A stretch of DNA of 64,000 nucleotides from Schistocerca nitens (Eukaryota; Arthropoda; Insecta; Orthoptera; Acrididae). Where the stretch lies: NCBI RefSeq assembly GCF_023898315.1, contig NC_064616.1:707139389-707203388 (forward strand), in the 5' to 3' direction. The stretch's first letter is position 1; the number at the start of each line of letters is the position of its first letter. The notes beneath the pieces were generated by a model that did no database searches, was not told the DNA's origin, and saw only the letters and a list, made by a program, of their open reading frames with translations. A program made the position numbers and the translations under genes. Positions 55,253-64,000 of this stretch are shown one piece after another.

Positions 55253-56276
55253 CTGGTGTTTATCGCCCCCTAAAATTCATTAGGAAGATAGGATCTACTT
55301 CACTGTCAACATGTTTCCTGAGCGATCCGCCACAGAGGTAACGAACGCATTTCATACATCCAGATTCCGAAAATTACTTCCATGTATGTCACAGGCATCA
55401 CAACATCTCTCGTGTCAAGGTGAAACAATATTAGTTTGTTATTTGCAGATATATCACTCAAATCGTCTATGGACATTCGAGAAACAAGATGTCTCTATAA
55501 ACAAATGACTCTTTAACAGAAAACATTTACTAGCATTTCAGCTACCAACAAACATTGTCTACCATTCTCTTACACAAGGCTTTCATAATTTTTCTGCTGT
55601 TGTAATTAATTCACGTTTACTGTACTGGGACAAAGATGCATGTGCTTGCTGCACAAGTAGTGGATAAGATCCTGGACTCTATGTTTAATGTAATCTGTGG
55701 TGCGCATGGTCGCCCGTCAGTTGTGCAGCGCTGGAGCACTCTTATTAGAGATGTCCCTTGTGATGGTCTGAAATACCAGAAATAGCACTGGACAGTTCGA
55801 TAGCACAAGTTTACACAGGATACAAGTACAACGAATTCCCTGAGGGAAATACGCCGGCTGTACACATGTCAATGTGTATTTATTTCTGTGAAACGGAGTT
55901 TAATTGGAGATAAATATTTTAGCACTCAGCTCGAGGTTAAAAAATTTCTCCTAAAGTAGTTATAGTATTTCGGAGCTCAAAACACCGTCCATTTCGTCTC
56001 CTTTAGAGCTTTGCTACTGGCAGAAATTACTGTAGTTCTATTTCAAAAACTGAGGGTGATACCGATATGCCTGAAATTAATATTCCTATCGAAAGAGGAC
56101 TTTCTAACAATTCATCTGGATGATAAGAGCGTTAAAATATCTTAAAAGGTTCCAATAATAGACCCTGCACAGTATTAAGTATAATTTGCATACCTACCAA
56201 AGCACGGAATTTACCTTCATGTGAATTGTTTTTTATCTTTGTGCTGGATAATTTAATAATTCGTATACCACATAAG
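55253..56276. other. No recognisable feature
   Basis: AT-rich interval. The open frames (for example 55617-55865 minus) carry no known motif. Confidence 0.4.
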
Positions 56277-56278
56277 TA

Positions 56279-57691
56279 CACTACTGGCGATTAAAATTGC
56301 TACACCACGAAGATGACGTGCTACAGACGCGAAATTTTACCGACAGGACGAAGATGCTGTGATATGCAAATGATTAGCTTTTCAGAGCATTCACACAAGG
56401 TTAGCGCCGGTGGCGACACCTACAACGTGCTGACGTGAGGAAAGTTTCCAAACGATTTCTCATACACAAACAGCAGTTGACCGGTCTTGCCTGGTGAAAC
56501 GTTTTTGTCATGCCTCGTGTAAGGAGGAGAAATACGTACCATCACGTTTCCGAATTTGATAACGGTCGGATTGTAGCCTATCGCGATTGCGGTTTATCAT
56601 ATCGCGACATTGCTGCTAGCGTTGGTCGAGATCCAATGACTGTTAACAGAATATGGAATCGGTGGGTTCAGGAGGGTAATACGGAACGCCGTGCTGGATC
56701 CCAATGGCCTCGTATCACTAGCAGTCGAGATGACAGGCATCTTATCCGCATGGCTGTAACGGATCGTGCAGCCACGTCTCGATCCCTGAGTCAACAGATG
56801 GGGACGTTTGCAAGACAACAACCATCTGCACTAACAGTTCGACGACGTTTGCAGCAGCATGGACTATCAGGTCGGAGACCACGGCTGCGGTTACCCTTGA
56901 CGCTGCATCACAGACAGGAGCGCCCGCGATGGTGTACTCAACGACGAACCTGTGTGCACGAATGGCAAAACGTCATTTTTTCGGATAAATCCAGGTTCTG
57001 TTTACAGCATCATGATGGTCGCATCCGTGTTTGGCGACATCACGGTGAACGCACATTGGAAGCGTGTATTCGGCATCGCCATACTGGCGTATCACCCGGC
57101 GTGATGGTATGGGGTGCCATTGGTTACAATCTCGGTCACCTCTTGTTCGCATTGACGGCACTCTGAACAGTGGACGTTACATTTCAGATGTGTTACGACC
57201 CGTGGCTCTACCCTTTATTCGATCCCTGTGAAACCCTACATTTCAGCAGGATAATGCACGACCGCATGTTGCAGGCCCTGTACGGGCCTTTCTGGATACA
57301 GAAAATGTTCGACTGCTGCCCTGGCCAGCACATTCTCCAGGTCTCTCACCAATTGAAAACGTCTGGTCAATGGTCAATGGTGGCCAAGTAACTGGCTCGT
57401 CACAATACGCCAGTCACTACTCTTGATGTACTGTGGTATCGTGTTGAAGCTGCATGCGCAGCTGTACCTGTACACGCCATCCAAGCTCTGTTTGACTCAA
57501 TGCCCAGACGTATCAAGGCCGTTATTACGACCAGAGGTGGTTGTTCTGGGTACTGGTTTCTCAGGATCTATGCACCCAAATTGCGTGTAAATGTAATCAC
57601 ATTTCCGTTCTAGTATAATATATTTGTCCAATGAATACCCGTTTATCATCTGCATTTCTTCTTGGTGTAGCAGTTTTAATGGCCAGTAGTG
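56279..57691 (+). mobile_element. Tc1-like transposon, second family, dead
   Basis: Termini CACTACTGGCGATTAAAATT and the mirror of TTTTAATGGCCAGTAGTG, flanked by TA (56277 and 57692). 1,413 bases. It contains a frame-broken plus-strand transposase related to, but distinct from, that of copies A-C. Confidence 0.9.
56510..57613 (+). pseudogene. Tc1-like transposase, frame-broken
   Basis: Starts MPRVRRRNTYHHVSEFDNGR at 56510. The helix-turn-helix region and the core up to VMVWGAIGY (about 57120) are in one open frame with SDKSRFCLQHHDGRIRVW, where the usual Glu of DESRF is Lys. Beyond a frameshift near 57135 the core continues as FQQDNARPHVAGP and SPGLSPIENVW (Asp of SPDL changed to Gly). The spacing from the second Asp to the Glu is 34, the usual value. 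The gene would end at TAG 57611. Confidence 0.88.
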
Positions 57692-57839
57692 TAGTTTTGC
57701 TGCACAGTTTGAACATTACAACGCATTAGTTGGAGAAGAGGAGGCGGCTTATAGTTCCTGATCACAAGTCTTTGAATTAATGTCCTGGATTAAATTACAA
57801 AATTCTCCGTAGTGTCTCATGAAGTAAGGGCACATGACG

Positions 57840-58140
57840 CTGTTGATGGTGATTCGAGCACCAGAGGTGAACGTTAAGTTTGGCGGTCTCCTTGGTGCTA
57901 CTAGAGAGAAGTAGGCTATGTGCCGGCACCGGACTTCACCCTCTCCTATCTCTCATCACCACACAACATAAACATAAACATAACACTAATACGCAGCCAT
58001 TACACTCACCTACATTCCACATATACGCATACGACACATATCTCACATATCCACAAGGAAAGGGGCCACTGTGCATGAAGGAAGACCATCAATTTCCAAC
58101 AGGCAGTTGAACCCACCCTGTGGGATATCCCAACCAACAA
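57840..58140 (-). repeat. Dispersed repeat related to 35945-36090
   Basis: Reverse complement of the repeat near 35945: GGAGAGGGTGAAGTCCGGTG, GGCACATAGCCTACTT and a GGAGACCGCC block. It extends further than the first copy. Family not identified. Confidence 0.55.
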
Positions 58141-58312
58141 TAACATACGACATTTACACTTTCTTAATTATTGAACTAACCTGCATATCCGAAGCAACAC
58201 TTAATTTTAGACTGAGTAGGAATGCAACAGGCATTCTGGGTTGTCTACCTGCAGGGATAAGGGTGCAGCAAGGAGGGGAGTGGGATGCTTTTTCACTATT
58301 GACAGAACCTAT

Positions 58313-58368
58313 GGGGACCGATGACCGTAGCAGTCTGGTCCCTTTCATCCCCCCAAACCAACCAACCA
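58313..58368 (+). repeat. Truncated SINE tail with TSD
   Basis: Only the tail of a SINE is present (GGGGACCGATGACC to CCAAACCAACCAACC). ACAGAACCTAT flanks it at 58302-58312 and 58369-58379, a clean target-site duplication around a 5-prime-truncated insertion. Confidence 0.85.
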
Positions 58369-58389
58369 ACAGAACCTATACAGCTTCGT

Positions 58390-58391
58390 AA

Positions 58392-58426
<35 letters not shown>

Positions 58427-58485
58427 GACACACACACACGCGCGCGCGCGCTCGCGCGCTCGCACACACACACACATACACATAT
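58390..58485. repeat. Compound microsatellite (CT, CA, GC)
   Basis: TC, AC and CG dinucleotide runs follow each other, including a GC-only stretch near 58439-58462 that alternates purine and pyrimidine. Confidence 0.92.
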
Positions 58486-59324
58486 TTTGCTCTCTCAATT
58501 ACAATCCAATATTTTACTGCCATAAAAAATGAAAGACCCTATCAGTAGGTATCGCAGAGCCTCTATCTTGCACTCCTAGTTCTATCTCTGGTTTCTACAC
58601 CGCCATCTTTATTCTCGTAGTTCGTTCTATGTACCCTTCTTTGCCTAAAAATTGCGGAATTTCGATTTCTAACCCCTGCTGCGCCATCTTTGTTACCGTA
58701 GTTCATTATGTGCGAGAAGGTTAGAATAAAAAGAGATAGCGTTACTTATTGCAAGAAAGATCACTGGGGAAGCCACAGGACGCTATAGTCCGCCAGCTTA
58801 GGGACAAGATGGCGACAGTGTCTCCGTTAAAACCTTGTGTAAAACTTGCCCTCTACTTAAAGTCATTGAAATTACAGTCACTTCTGAGTATGTATCTGGA
58901 GACAGGGTACTTTTCCGGAAGAATACTCATGATCAAACAGTTGAGAACCTATTTTTTTGATGCAAAATTTCATTCGTTAAGAACAGACAACATCGCACCC
59001 AAACTGCCAATCGTTATAATTTAAGTCGAACTATTGCCTGTGGTAGTTCACAGCACAAAATCCTTCCAATCATTTCACTATCATAATTTGCATAATGTCA
59101 GCACTGAAATGACGCCTTTTAGTCAGAGGATCACAAAAACAATGTATGAAAGTATTGGTTGAGATTCTGAACATCTAAGTACTCTCTCTATAACGAGAAA
59201 CTTACAGTTAACGTCAGGCAAAGCAATCTTTGTCTCTCTAATATTTTTTCCCTCTAAGAACGCTTAGGTCATTTTACACACTACTAAGTTCATTCTACAA
59301 CTTTGCACAATCAGGAATATGTCG
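58486..59324. other. No recognisable feature
   Basis: Open frame 58749-59024 lacks a known motif. Nothing else recognised. Confidence 0.4.
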
Positions 59325-59690
59325 CTCACTGACAAGTCCAGATATCTGCATGCAGTAGCACGTCGCTTCTGGGATTCCGGGAGACGCGGCGAGACTGGAT
59401 CGAATCCGCCACGTGGATTAACGGCAAGGCCTGCGGTTCTGGCCAGCCTGGATGTGTTTTTAGGCACTTTTCCAGATCGGACGAGGTGAATACCAGGCCG
59501 GTACCCACATCCCGCTTCAGTTACACAATCTGCAAACGTTTCGAAAATGTCCTCACGCGTCCAAATGGAATAACACCAAATGCAGTCAGATGGGATACAT
59601 AAGCTAAATTCTGTCCCAATGGTTGGGAGGGGGACGGGGAGGTGACGACAGAAAGGGCATCCGGCCACCATCTCCTAGTGGTCAGTGATA
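59325..59690 (+). repeat. SINE-like dispersed repeat
   Basis: Contains GGAGACGCGGCGAGACTGGA, GTGGATTAACGGC, GGCCAGCCTGGATGTG and a GGGCATCCGGCCACC end. I recall this order from orthopteran repeats. The minus-strand segment at 27645-27795 is a partial copy. Confidence 0.65.
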
Positions 59691-59859
59691 CCTCTATCTA
59701 ATTCTGTCTAGAATCTTCACAAATCCCAAGTGACCAGACGTTGAGGTGAGCATCATGGAAAAACTTCAGAATAACTGGCCGTAGATGAGTTGGGATGACG
59801 AGCAATCATTTCCACCCCATCAGATCATAGTTACTCTTATACAATGTTCCGTTTATTAA

Positions 59860-60002
59860 CTGGAATTCTCATTTTGTCGATGGTTCCTTTGGCAGGCCAT
59901 GGCTGGTTTTTCCTCCCACTCTTAACTCAATCCGAGCTTGATCTTCATCTCTAACGACCTGTGTTTCGGTGGGACCTTAAACCATAATCTTCCTTCCTTC
60001 CC
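59860..60002 (+). repeat. SINE tail-like segment
   Basis: TCTAACGACCTGTGTTTCGG followed by GGGACCTTAAACCATAATCT and TTCC repeats resembles the tail of a widespread insect SINE. Only the 3-prime part is convincing. Confidence 0.45.
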
Positions 60003-60289
60003 TCTTCCTTCTGTTCAGTAACAATGTCATTTAATGCAGTGATGTCTGAAATATCGTTCATGCTGCTGTGCTCTGCCACAGGATTGACTGAAATGCGCCG
60101 GCTGGGGTGGCCGAGAGGTTCTAGGCGCTACAGTCTGGAACCGCGCGACCGTTACGGTCGCAGGTTCGAATCCTGCCTCGGGCATGGATGTGTGTGATGT
60201 CCTTAAGTTAGTTAGGTTTAAGTAGTTCTAAGTTCTAGGGGACTGATGACCGCTGCAGTTAAGTCCCATAGTGCTCAGAGCCATTTGTA

Positions 60290-60320
<31 letters not shown>

Positions 60321-60725
60321 GACTGAAATGCAGTCAACATCCTTGTGCTTGTATCCACTTTTCCATACTACTGTGACATCAAGCTTTTGAAGCCAAAGTG
60401 CCCAGCTTGTCAGACAAACGATAGGTCTTCAAGCTAGTCAGCCGGCATAGAGAATGGTCACCCATCACAACACTGAATGGTTTCACAAATAAATAAGGCT
60501 GGAACTTGTTGTTGGCCCAAAGAACTACAAGACGCTCTTTTACGGTTGTAGAGCACTTTATCTCTATCTAGAGAGTAGCCTGGATGCATTAGCTATCACC
60601 TTTTCAGCATCTTGCTGAATTTTTACGAGAACTGCCCCTACCCCATAACAACTAACATGGGTATGAAGTTCTGCCTCGGCATTCTCGTCATACAGTCCCA
60701 GGAATGGAGAACATGTTAGCACCAC
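60003..60725 (-). pseudogene. Ty3/Gypsy RNase H fragment, minus
   Basis: Minus-strand reading gives LGLYDENAEAELHTHVS, a YGVGAVLVKIQQDAEKVIA block (RNase H start), FQPYLFVKPFSVVMGDHSLC and LTSLKTYRLSDKLG, ending past the SINE with NPVAEHSSMNDISD. This is the order of Gypsy RNase H up to the DALSR motif. It is frame-broken, unrelated in sequence to the Gypsy at 14-26 kb, and has no LTRs here. Confidence 0.75.
60097..60320 (+). repeat. tRNA-derived SINE (dominant family) with long T tail and TSD
   Basis: Starts CGCCGGCTGGGGTGGCCGAG and ends in a run of more than 25 T. GACTGAAATGC flanks it (to 60096 and to 60331). The homopolymer tail and clear duplication suggest a fairly recent insertion. 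It splits the Gypsy RNase H fragment. Confidence 0.92.
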
Positions 60726-61254
60726 CTCAAGGGGGGATGATTCATATAAAAAATCATTACAGCCATATTTATTAATGTACAAATCTAAAATTTTGCATTT
60801 GTAAAGCAAAAGAGCTGTGTTTTAACGGAAAAATATAATAAAATATTAAGGATTAATATTTTACAAGAAATTTGACTTTTAATTTTTTTATTGTCCTTTT
60901 TATAAAAAAGCCATAACTCAAATTCTAATCATGCAGTTAATCTGAAAATTTTATTGTAGTGTCCTGAGAAGACTATGAGATGGTTATAAGACCACTGAAC
61001 TACAGTTATTAATTTATGGTACAAATTGTATCACTAATAGAGTTCTTATTTTTGCGCATCCAAAATTACCTTTTTTTCTACATACAAGCATCTAAAAATT
61101 AGAATGGATCTCGTATTTTTTAGTTACAGGGAGACAGCAACACGCTGCGAACAGTTTATGAAAATTTCATAGCTCCTTAGCGCATATACTTTTTGAGGAA
61201 AGGTTTCTAATAACGTAAAAAATGTAAAAGAGAGAAAATGAGGTTCAAAGATTT
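60726..61254. other. No recognisable feature
   Basis: Strongly AT-rich and unassigned. It may contain the 3-prime flank of the Mutator-like gene. Confidence 0.4.
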
Positions 61255-61457
61255 TCTTCTCATACTTCTACATGTAATAAGCTTACCTCAATTTTAAAAT
61301 CCTCCATACTGATACTTTTCATCCTCCAGGTTTCTCTTCTCTCCTCTTCGAATCCGCCTGGCTTGTATTGGCAGGTAAGACACTGATCTGTTAGCTTTCT
61401 TGGCCCTGCTCTCGCCGATGGTGTAAAATGCTTTTGTTGTAAACACATCAGGATCTA

Positions 61458-62879
61458 CACTCCTGGAAATTTAAATAAGAACACCGTGAATTCATTGTCC
61501 CAGGAAGGGGAAACTTTATTGACACATTCCTGGGGTCAGATACATCACATGATCACACTGACAGAACCACAGGCACATAGACACAGGCAACAGAGCATGC
61601 ACAATGTCGGCACTAGTACAGTGTATATCCACCTTTCGCAGCAATGCAGGCTGCTATTTTCCCATGGAGACGATCGTAGAGATGCTGGATGTAGTCCTGT
61701 GGAACGGCTTGCCATGCCATTTCCACCTGGCGCCTCAGTTGGACCAGCGTTCGTGCCGGACGTGCAGACCGCGTGAGACGACGCTTCATCCAGTCCCAAA
61801 CATGCTCAATGGGGGACAGATCCGGAGATCTTGCTGGCCAGGGTAGTTGACTTACACCTTCTAGAGCACGTTTGGTGGCACGGGATACATGCGGACGTGC
61901 ATTGTCCTGTTGGAACAGCAAGTTCCCTTGCCGGTCTAGGAATGGTAGAACGATGGGTTCGATGACGGTTTGGATGTACCGTGCACTATTCAGTGTCCCC
62001 TCGACGATCACCAGTGGTGTACGGCCAGTGTAGGAGATCGCTCCCCACACCATGATGCCGGGTGTTGGCCCTGTGTGCCTCGGTCGTATGCAGTCCTGAT
62101 TGTGGCGCTCACCTGCACGGCGCCAAACACGCATACGACCATCATTGGCACCAAGGCAGAAGCGACTCTCATCGCTGAAGACGACACGTCTCCATTCGTC
62201 CCTCCATTCACGCCTGTCGCGACACCACTGGAGGCGGGCTGCACGATGTTGGGGCGTGAGCGGAAGACGGCGTAACGGTGTGCGGGACCGTAGCCCAGCT
62301 TCATGGAGACGGTTGCGAATGGTCCTCGCCGATACCCCAGGAGCAACAGTGTCCCTAATTTGCTGGGAAGTGGCGGTGCGGTCCCCTACGGCACTGCGTA
62401 GGATCCTACGGTCTTGGCGTGCATCCGTGCGTCGCTGCGGTCCGGTCCCAGGTCGACGGGCACGTGCACCTTCCGCCGACCACTGGCGACAACATCGATG
62501 TACTGTGGAGACCTCACGCCCCACGTGTTGAGCAATTCGGCGGTACGTACACCCGGCCTCCCGCATGCCCACTATACGCCCTCGCTCAAAGTCCGTCAAC
62601 TGCACATACGGTTCACGTCCACGCTGTCGCGGCATGCTACCAGTGTTAAAGACTGCGATGGAGCTCCGTATGCCACGGCAAACTGGGTGACACTGACGGC
62701 GGCGGTGCACAAATGCTGCGCAGCTAGCGCCATTCGACGGCCAACACCGCGGTTCCTGGTGTGTCCGCTGTGCCGTGCGTGTGATCATTGCTTGTACAGC
62801 CCTCTCGCAGTGTCCGGAGCAAGTATGGTGGGTCTGACACACCGGTGTCAATGTGTTCTTTTTTCCATTTCCAGGAGTG
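61458..62879 (-). mobile_element. Tc1-family transposon copy C, intact
   Basis: 1,422 bases with termini CACTCCTGGAAATTTAAATA and mirror, flanked by TA at 61456 and 62880. The transposase frame is open. It splits a Mutator-like gene, whose reading resumes on the other side. Confidence 0.95.
61613..62635 (-). CDS. Tc1-family transposase, intact (copy C)
   Basis: 340 codons from MPRQRGREPYVQL to KGGYTLY. The open frame extends upstream to 62887, past the element's own end, so I use the conserved internal start. Domains as in copy A: helix-turn-helix, Arg-rich linker, DDE core with FSDESRF, FQQDNARPHV and SPDLSPIEH, again with 32 residues between the last two catalytic positions. Differences from copy A are few (for example Pro/Leu after DNAR, Lys/Gln in ATKRAL, Cys/Trp in the helix-turn-helix, Ala/Gly near the C-terminus). 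With both termini intact it is the best candidate here for an active element. Confidence 0.94.
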   Translation of the reverse strand: MPRQRGREPYVQLTDFERGRIVGMREAGCTYRRIAQHVGREVSTVHRCCRQWSAEGARARRPGTGPQRRTDARQDRRILRSAVGDRTATSQQIRDTVAPGVSARTIRNRLHEAGLRSRTPLRRLPLTPQHRAARLQWCRDRREWRDEWRRVVFSDESRFCLGANDGRMRVWRRAGERHNQDCIRPRHTGPTPGIMVWGAISYTGRTPLVIVEGTLNSARYIQTVIEPIVLPFLDRQGNLLFQQDNARPHVSRATKRALEGVSQLPWPARSPDLSPIEHVWDWMKRRLTRSARPARTLVQLRRQVEMAWQAVPQDYIQHLYDRLHGKIAACIAAKGGYTLY

Positions 62880-64000
62880 TATATCATCTCTCTTCAGTAC
62901 TTCAGTTCTGCTATTGTTTCCGTTATTGTGACGTAAAACTGCATCATAGACACCTATTTTGAGTACTTCAAGTCCACAGAATGTCCTTTTTGAGCATCTA
63001 ATTCAAATTAAATTATTGAGACTTTCATTTGCATTTTGTGTCTTTCCATGAAGACACTCCTCAATAAATCAGCGTCTGCAAGGAACCTGAAGATGGGCTT
63101 AATTGTCCCTTTCATAACAGGTTCTGGTAATGAGTCTTTATGTGAATACGTCTCATTTCTTTTGTTGAACTTACACCAATCGTCTTTCGGACACAGATTG
63201 TGCATTGGTGTTTGTTCAGTGGATAGTTTATGGAATAAAATTGCCCACACAGAATGCCTCATTGCCTCGAAATTATATGTATTTTTCCTGATAGATCTCC
63301 CATAAAATGACTGAAGAGAATCAATTTCTTTCAGAGTAAGTCTGCCTTCCCGACCTAGTGGTTTTCCATCCTCAAGTGCTTCGCCTTCCTTCTCTTTCAG
63401 CAAGCGACGAAGATTACCACCAAGTGTCTTTTGGATGTGGCCAACACATTCCAACTTTTCTATTGTTGTATTGTACGAATTTTTATGTGTTACAGCTTTG
63501 AACGAAGAAGAGTCCCCATCATCAAGGTATTTAGTATATCTAACACCATACTGGTCCTCAGATCTGGAGAATATCCTCACAACTGCAGCAGCCTCCATGG
63601 CCCCCACTTGAGCCACTATAATTTTAGAGCATGTTACTGCATGCTTTTGTTGTCACACTTTCTTACTGTCTTCATTGTTGGACATTTTCCTTGTTGCACA
63701 CAAGCCAATACCAATAACAGATTCTACTCCATACAGAGATGTGTGGCCCCTTTTCCTCCATCTCCCATCTACAGACACACGCAGGTCAGTAACATTTGTA
63801 GGATATCCACTGTCATGAATATCTACCACAGGATCTACTTCTTTTTGGTTTATTTCTACCAATTCCTACACTGCTTTCTTCATAGAAACTTTGGCAGTAT
63901 CGCATTAGGCTACAGACATTTCTTTATTCACTTTTTCAAACCTTGCACAAGATGAAGAGATTTTCACGAAACCACACAATAAATTACCTCCTTCCCTGCC

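Larger units (their letters stand above)
61255..64000 (-). pseudogene. Mutator-like transposase gene, split by Tc1 copy C
   Basis: The minus-strand gene enters from the window end. Near 63780 it reads DLRVSVDGRWRKRGHTSLYG and VESVIGIG, then AQVGAMEAAAVVRIFSRSED and VRYTKYLDDGDSSSF near 63590-63520, LECVGHIQKTLGG near 63450, LTLKEIDSLQSFYGRSIR near 63330, HNLCPKDDWCKF near 63190 and KPIFRFLADADLL near 63080. This is the order of the Mutator-like transposase domain found in many arthropod repeats; DGRW, DGD and later acidic residues are candidates for the DDE set. The open frame 63616-63008 is long, but stops follow. Past Tc1 copy C the end continues as a DPDVFTTKAFYTIGESRAKK block near 61450. 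Broken here and incomplete at the window edge. Confidence 0.83.

Noticed and set aside
58321-58548. 75-codon frames through the compound microsatellite
   Set aside because: Low-complexity dipeptide runs; shadows on both strands.
1-64000. CRISPR array
   Set aside because: All tandem arrays lack regular repeat/spacer structure, and the DNA is plainly animal nuclear sequence.

Overview
This window looks like gene-poor, repeat-saturated nuclear DNA from a large insect genome. An orthopteran, probably a Schistocerca-type locust or grasshopper, is the best guess. I base that on the many copies of one tRNA-derived SINE, a LINE tail ending in GAAGACCACAAC repeats, Tc1 and mariner elements and a 5S-rRNA-derived SINE, all of which resemble repeats I remember from locust assemblies. 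That attribution is memory, not a search. I found no convincing intact host gene. The only intact large reading frames are two Tc1-family transposases (39013-40035 and 61613-62635, both minus).

Layout. 0.86-4.2 kb: a foldback element with long inverted arms, one arm split by a dead Tc1 element and the other tandemly duplicated. 5-8.2 kb: an old minus-strand LINE split by a Jockey-like LINE. 9.5-9.9 kb: a CpG-rich patch. 10-11 kb: a head-to-head SINE pair and a SINE with target-site duplications. 11.3-26.3 kb: a decayed LINE that took in a short Jockey-like LINE and then an 11.5-kb Ty3/Gypsy element with near-identical LTRs. 26.6-34 kb: internally deleted mariners, a 5S-derived SINE, a hAT transposase relic and several SINEs. 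34.5-38.9 kb: a Tc1 relic and two LINE fragments. 38.9-42.9 kb: Tc1 copy A, interrupted by a 2,565-bp hAT-type element with an 8-bp target duplication. 43.3-45.1 kb: a pseudogene of an unnamed arthropod repeat-protein family. 47-50.6 kb: a stack of nested insertions containing Tc1 copy B. 51.3-55.3 kb: a 4-kb long-TIR transposon whose broken gene joins an XPG/FEN1-like nuclease to a TSO1-like CXC domain. 56.3-57.7 kb: another Tc1 relic. 59-60.7 kb: SINE-like repeats and a Gypsy RNase H scrap. 61.2-64 kb: a Mutator-like transposase gene split by intact Tc1 copy C and running off the window end.

The genes do not form a pathway. They are competing mobile elements and the order of nesting records their relative ages. 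The youngest events I can see are the Gypsy insertion, the Tc1 copies A to C, and the hAT insertion inside copy A. The two best candidates for something under-described are the nuclease/CXC transposon at 51-55 kb and the hAT element at 40.2-42.8 kb, which carries arrayed motifs and a possible small spliced gene.
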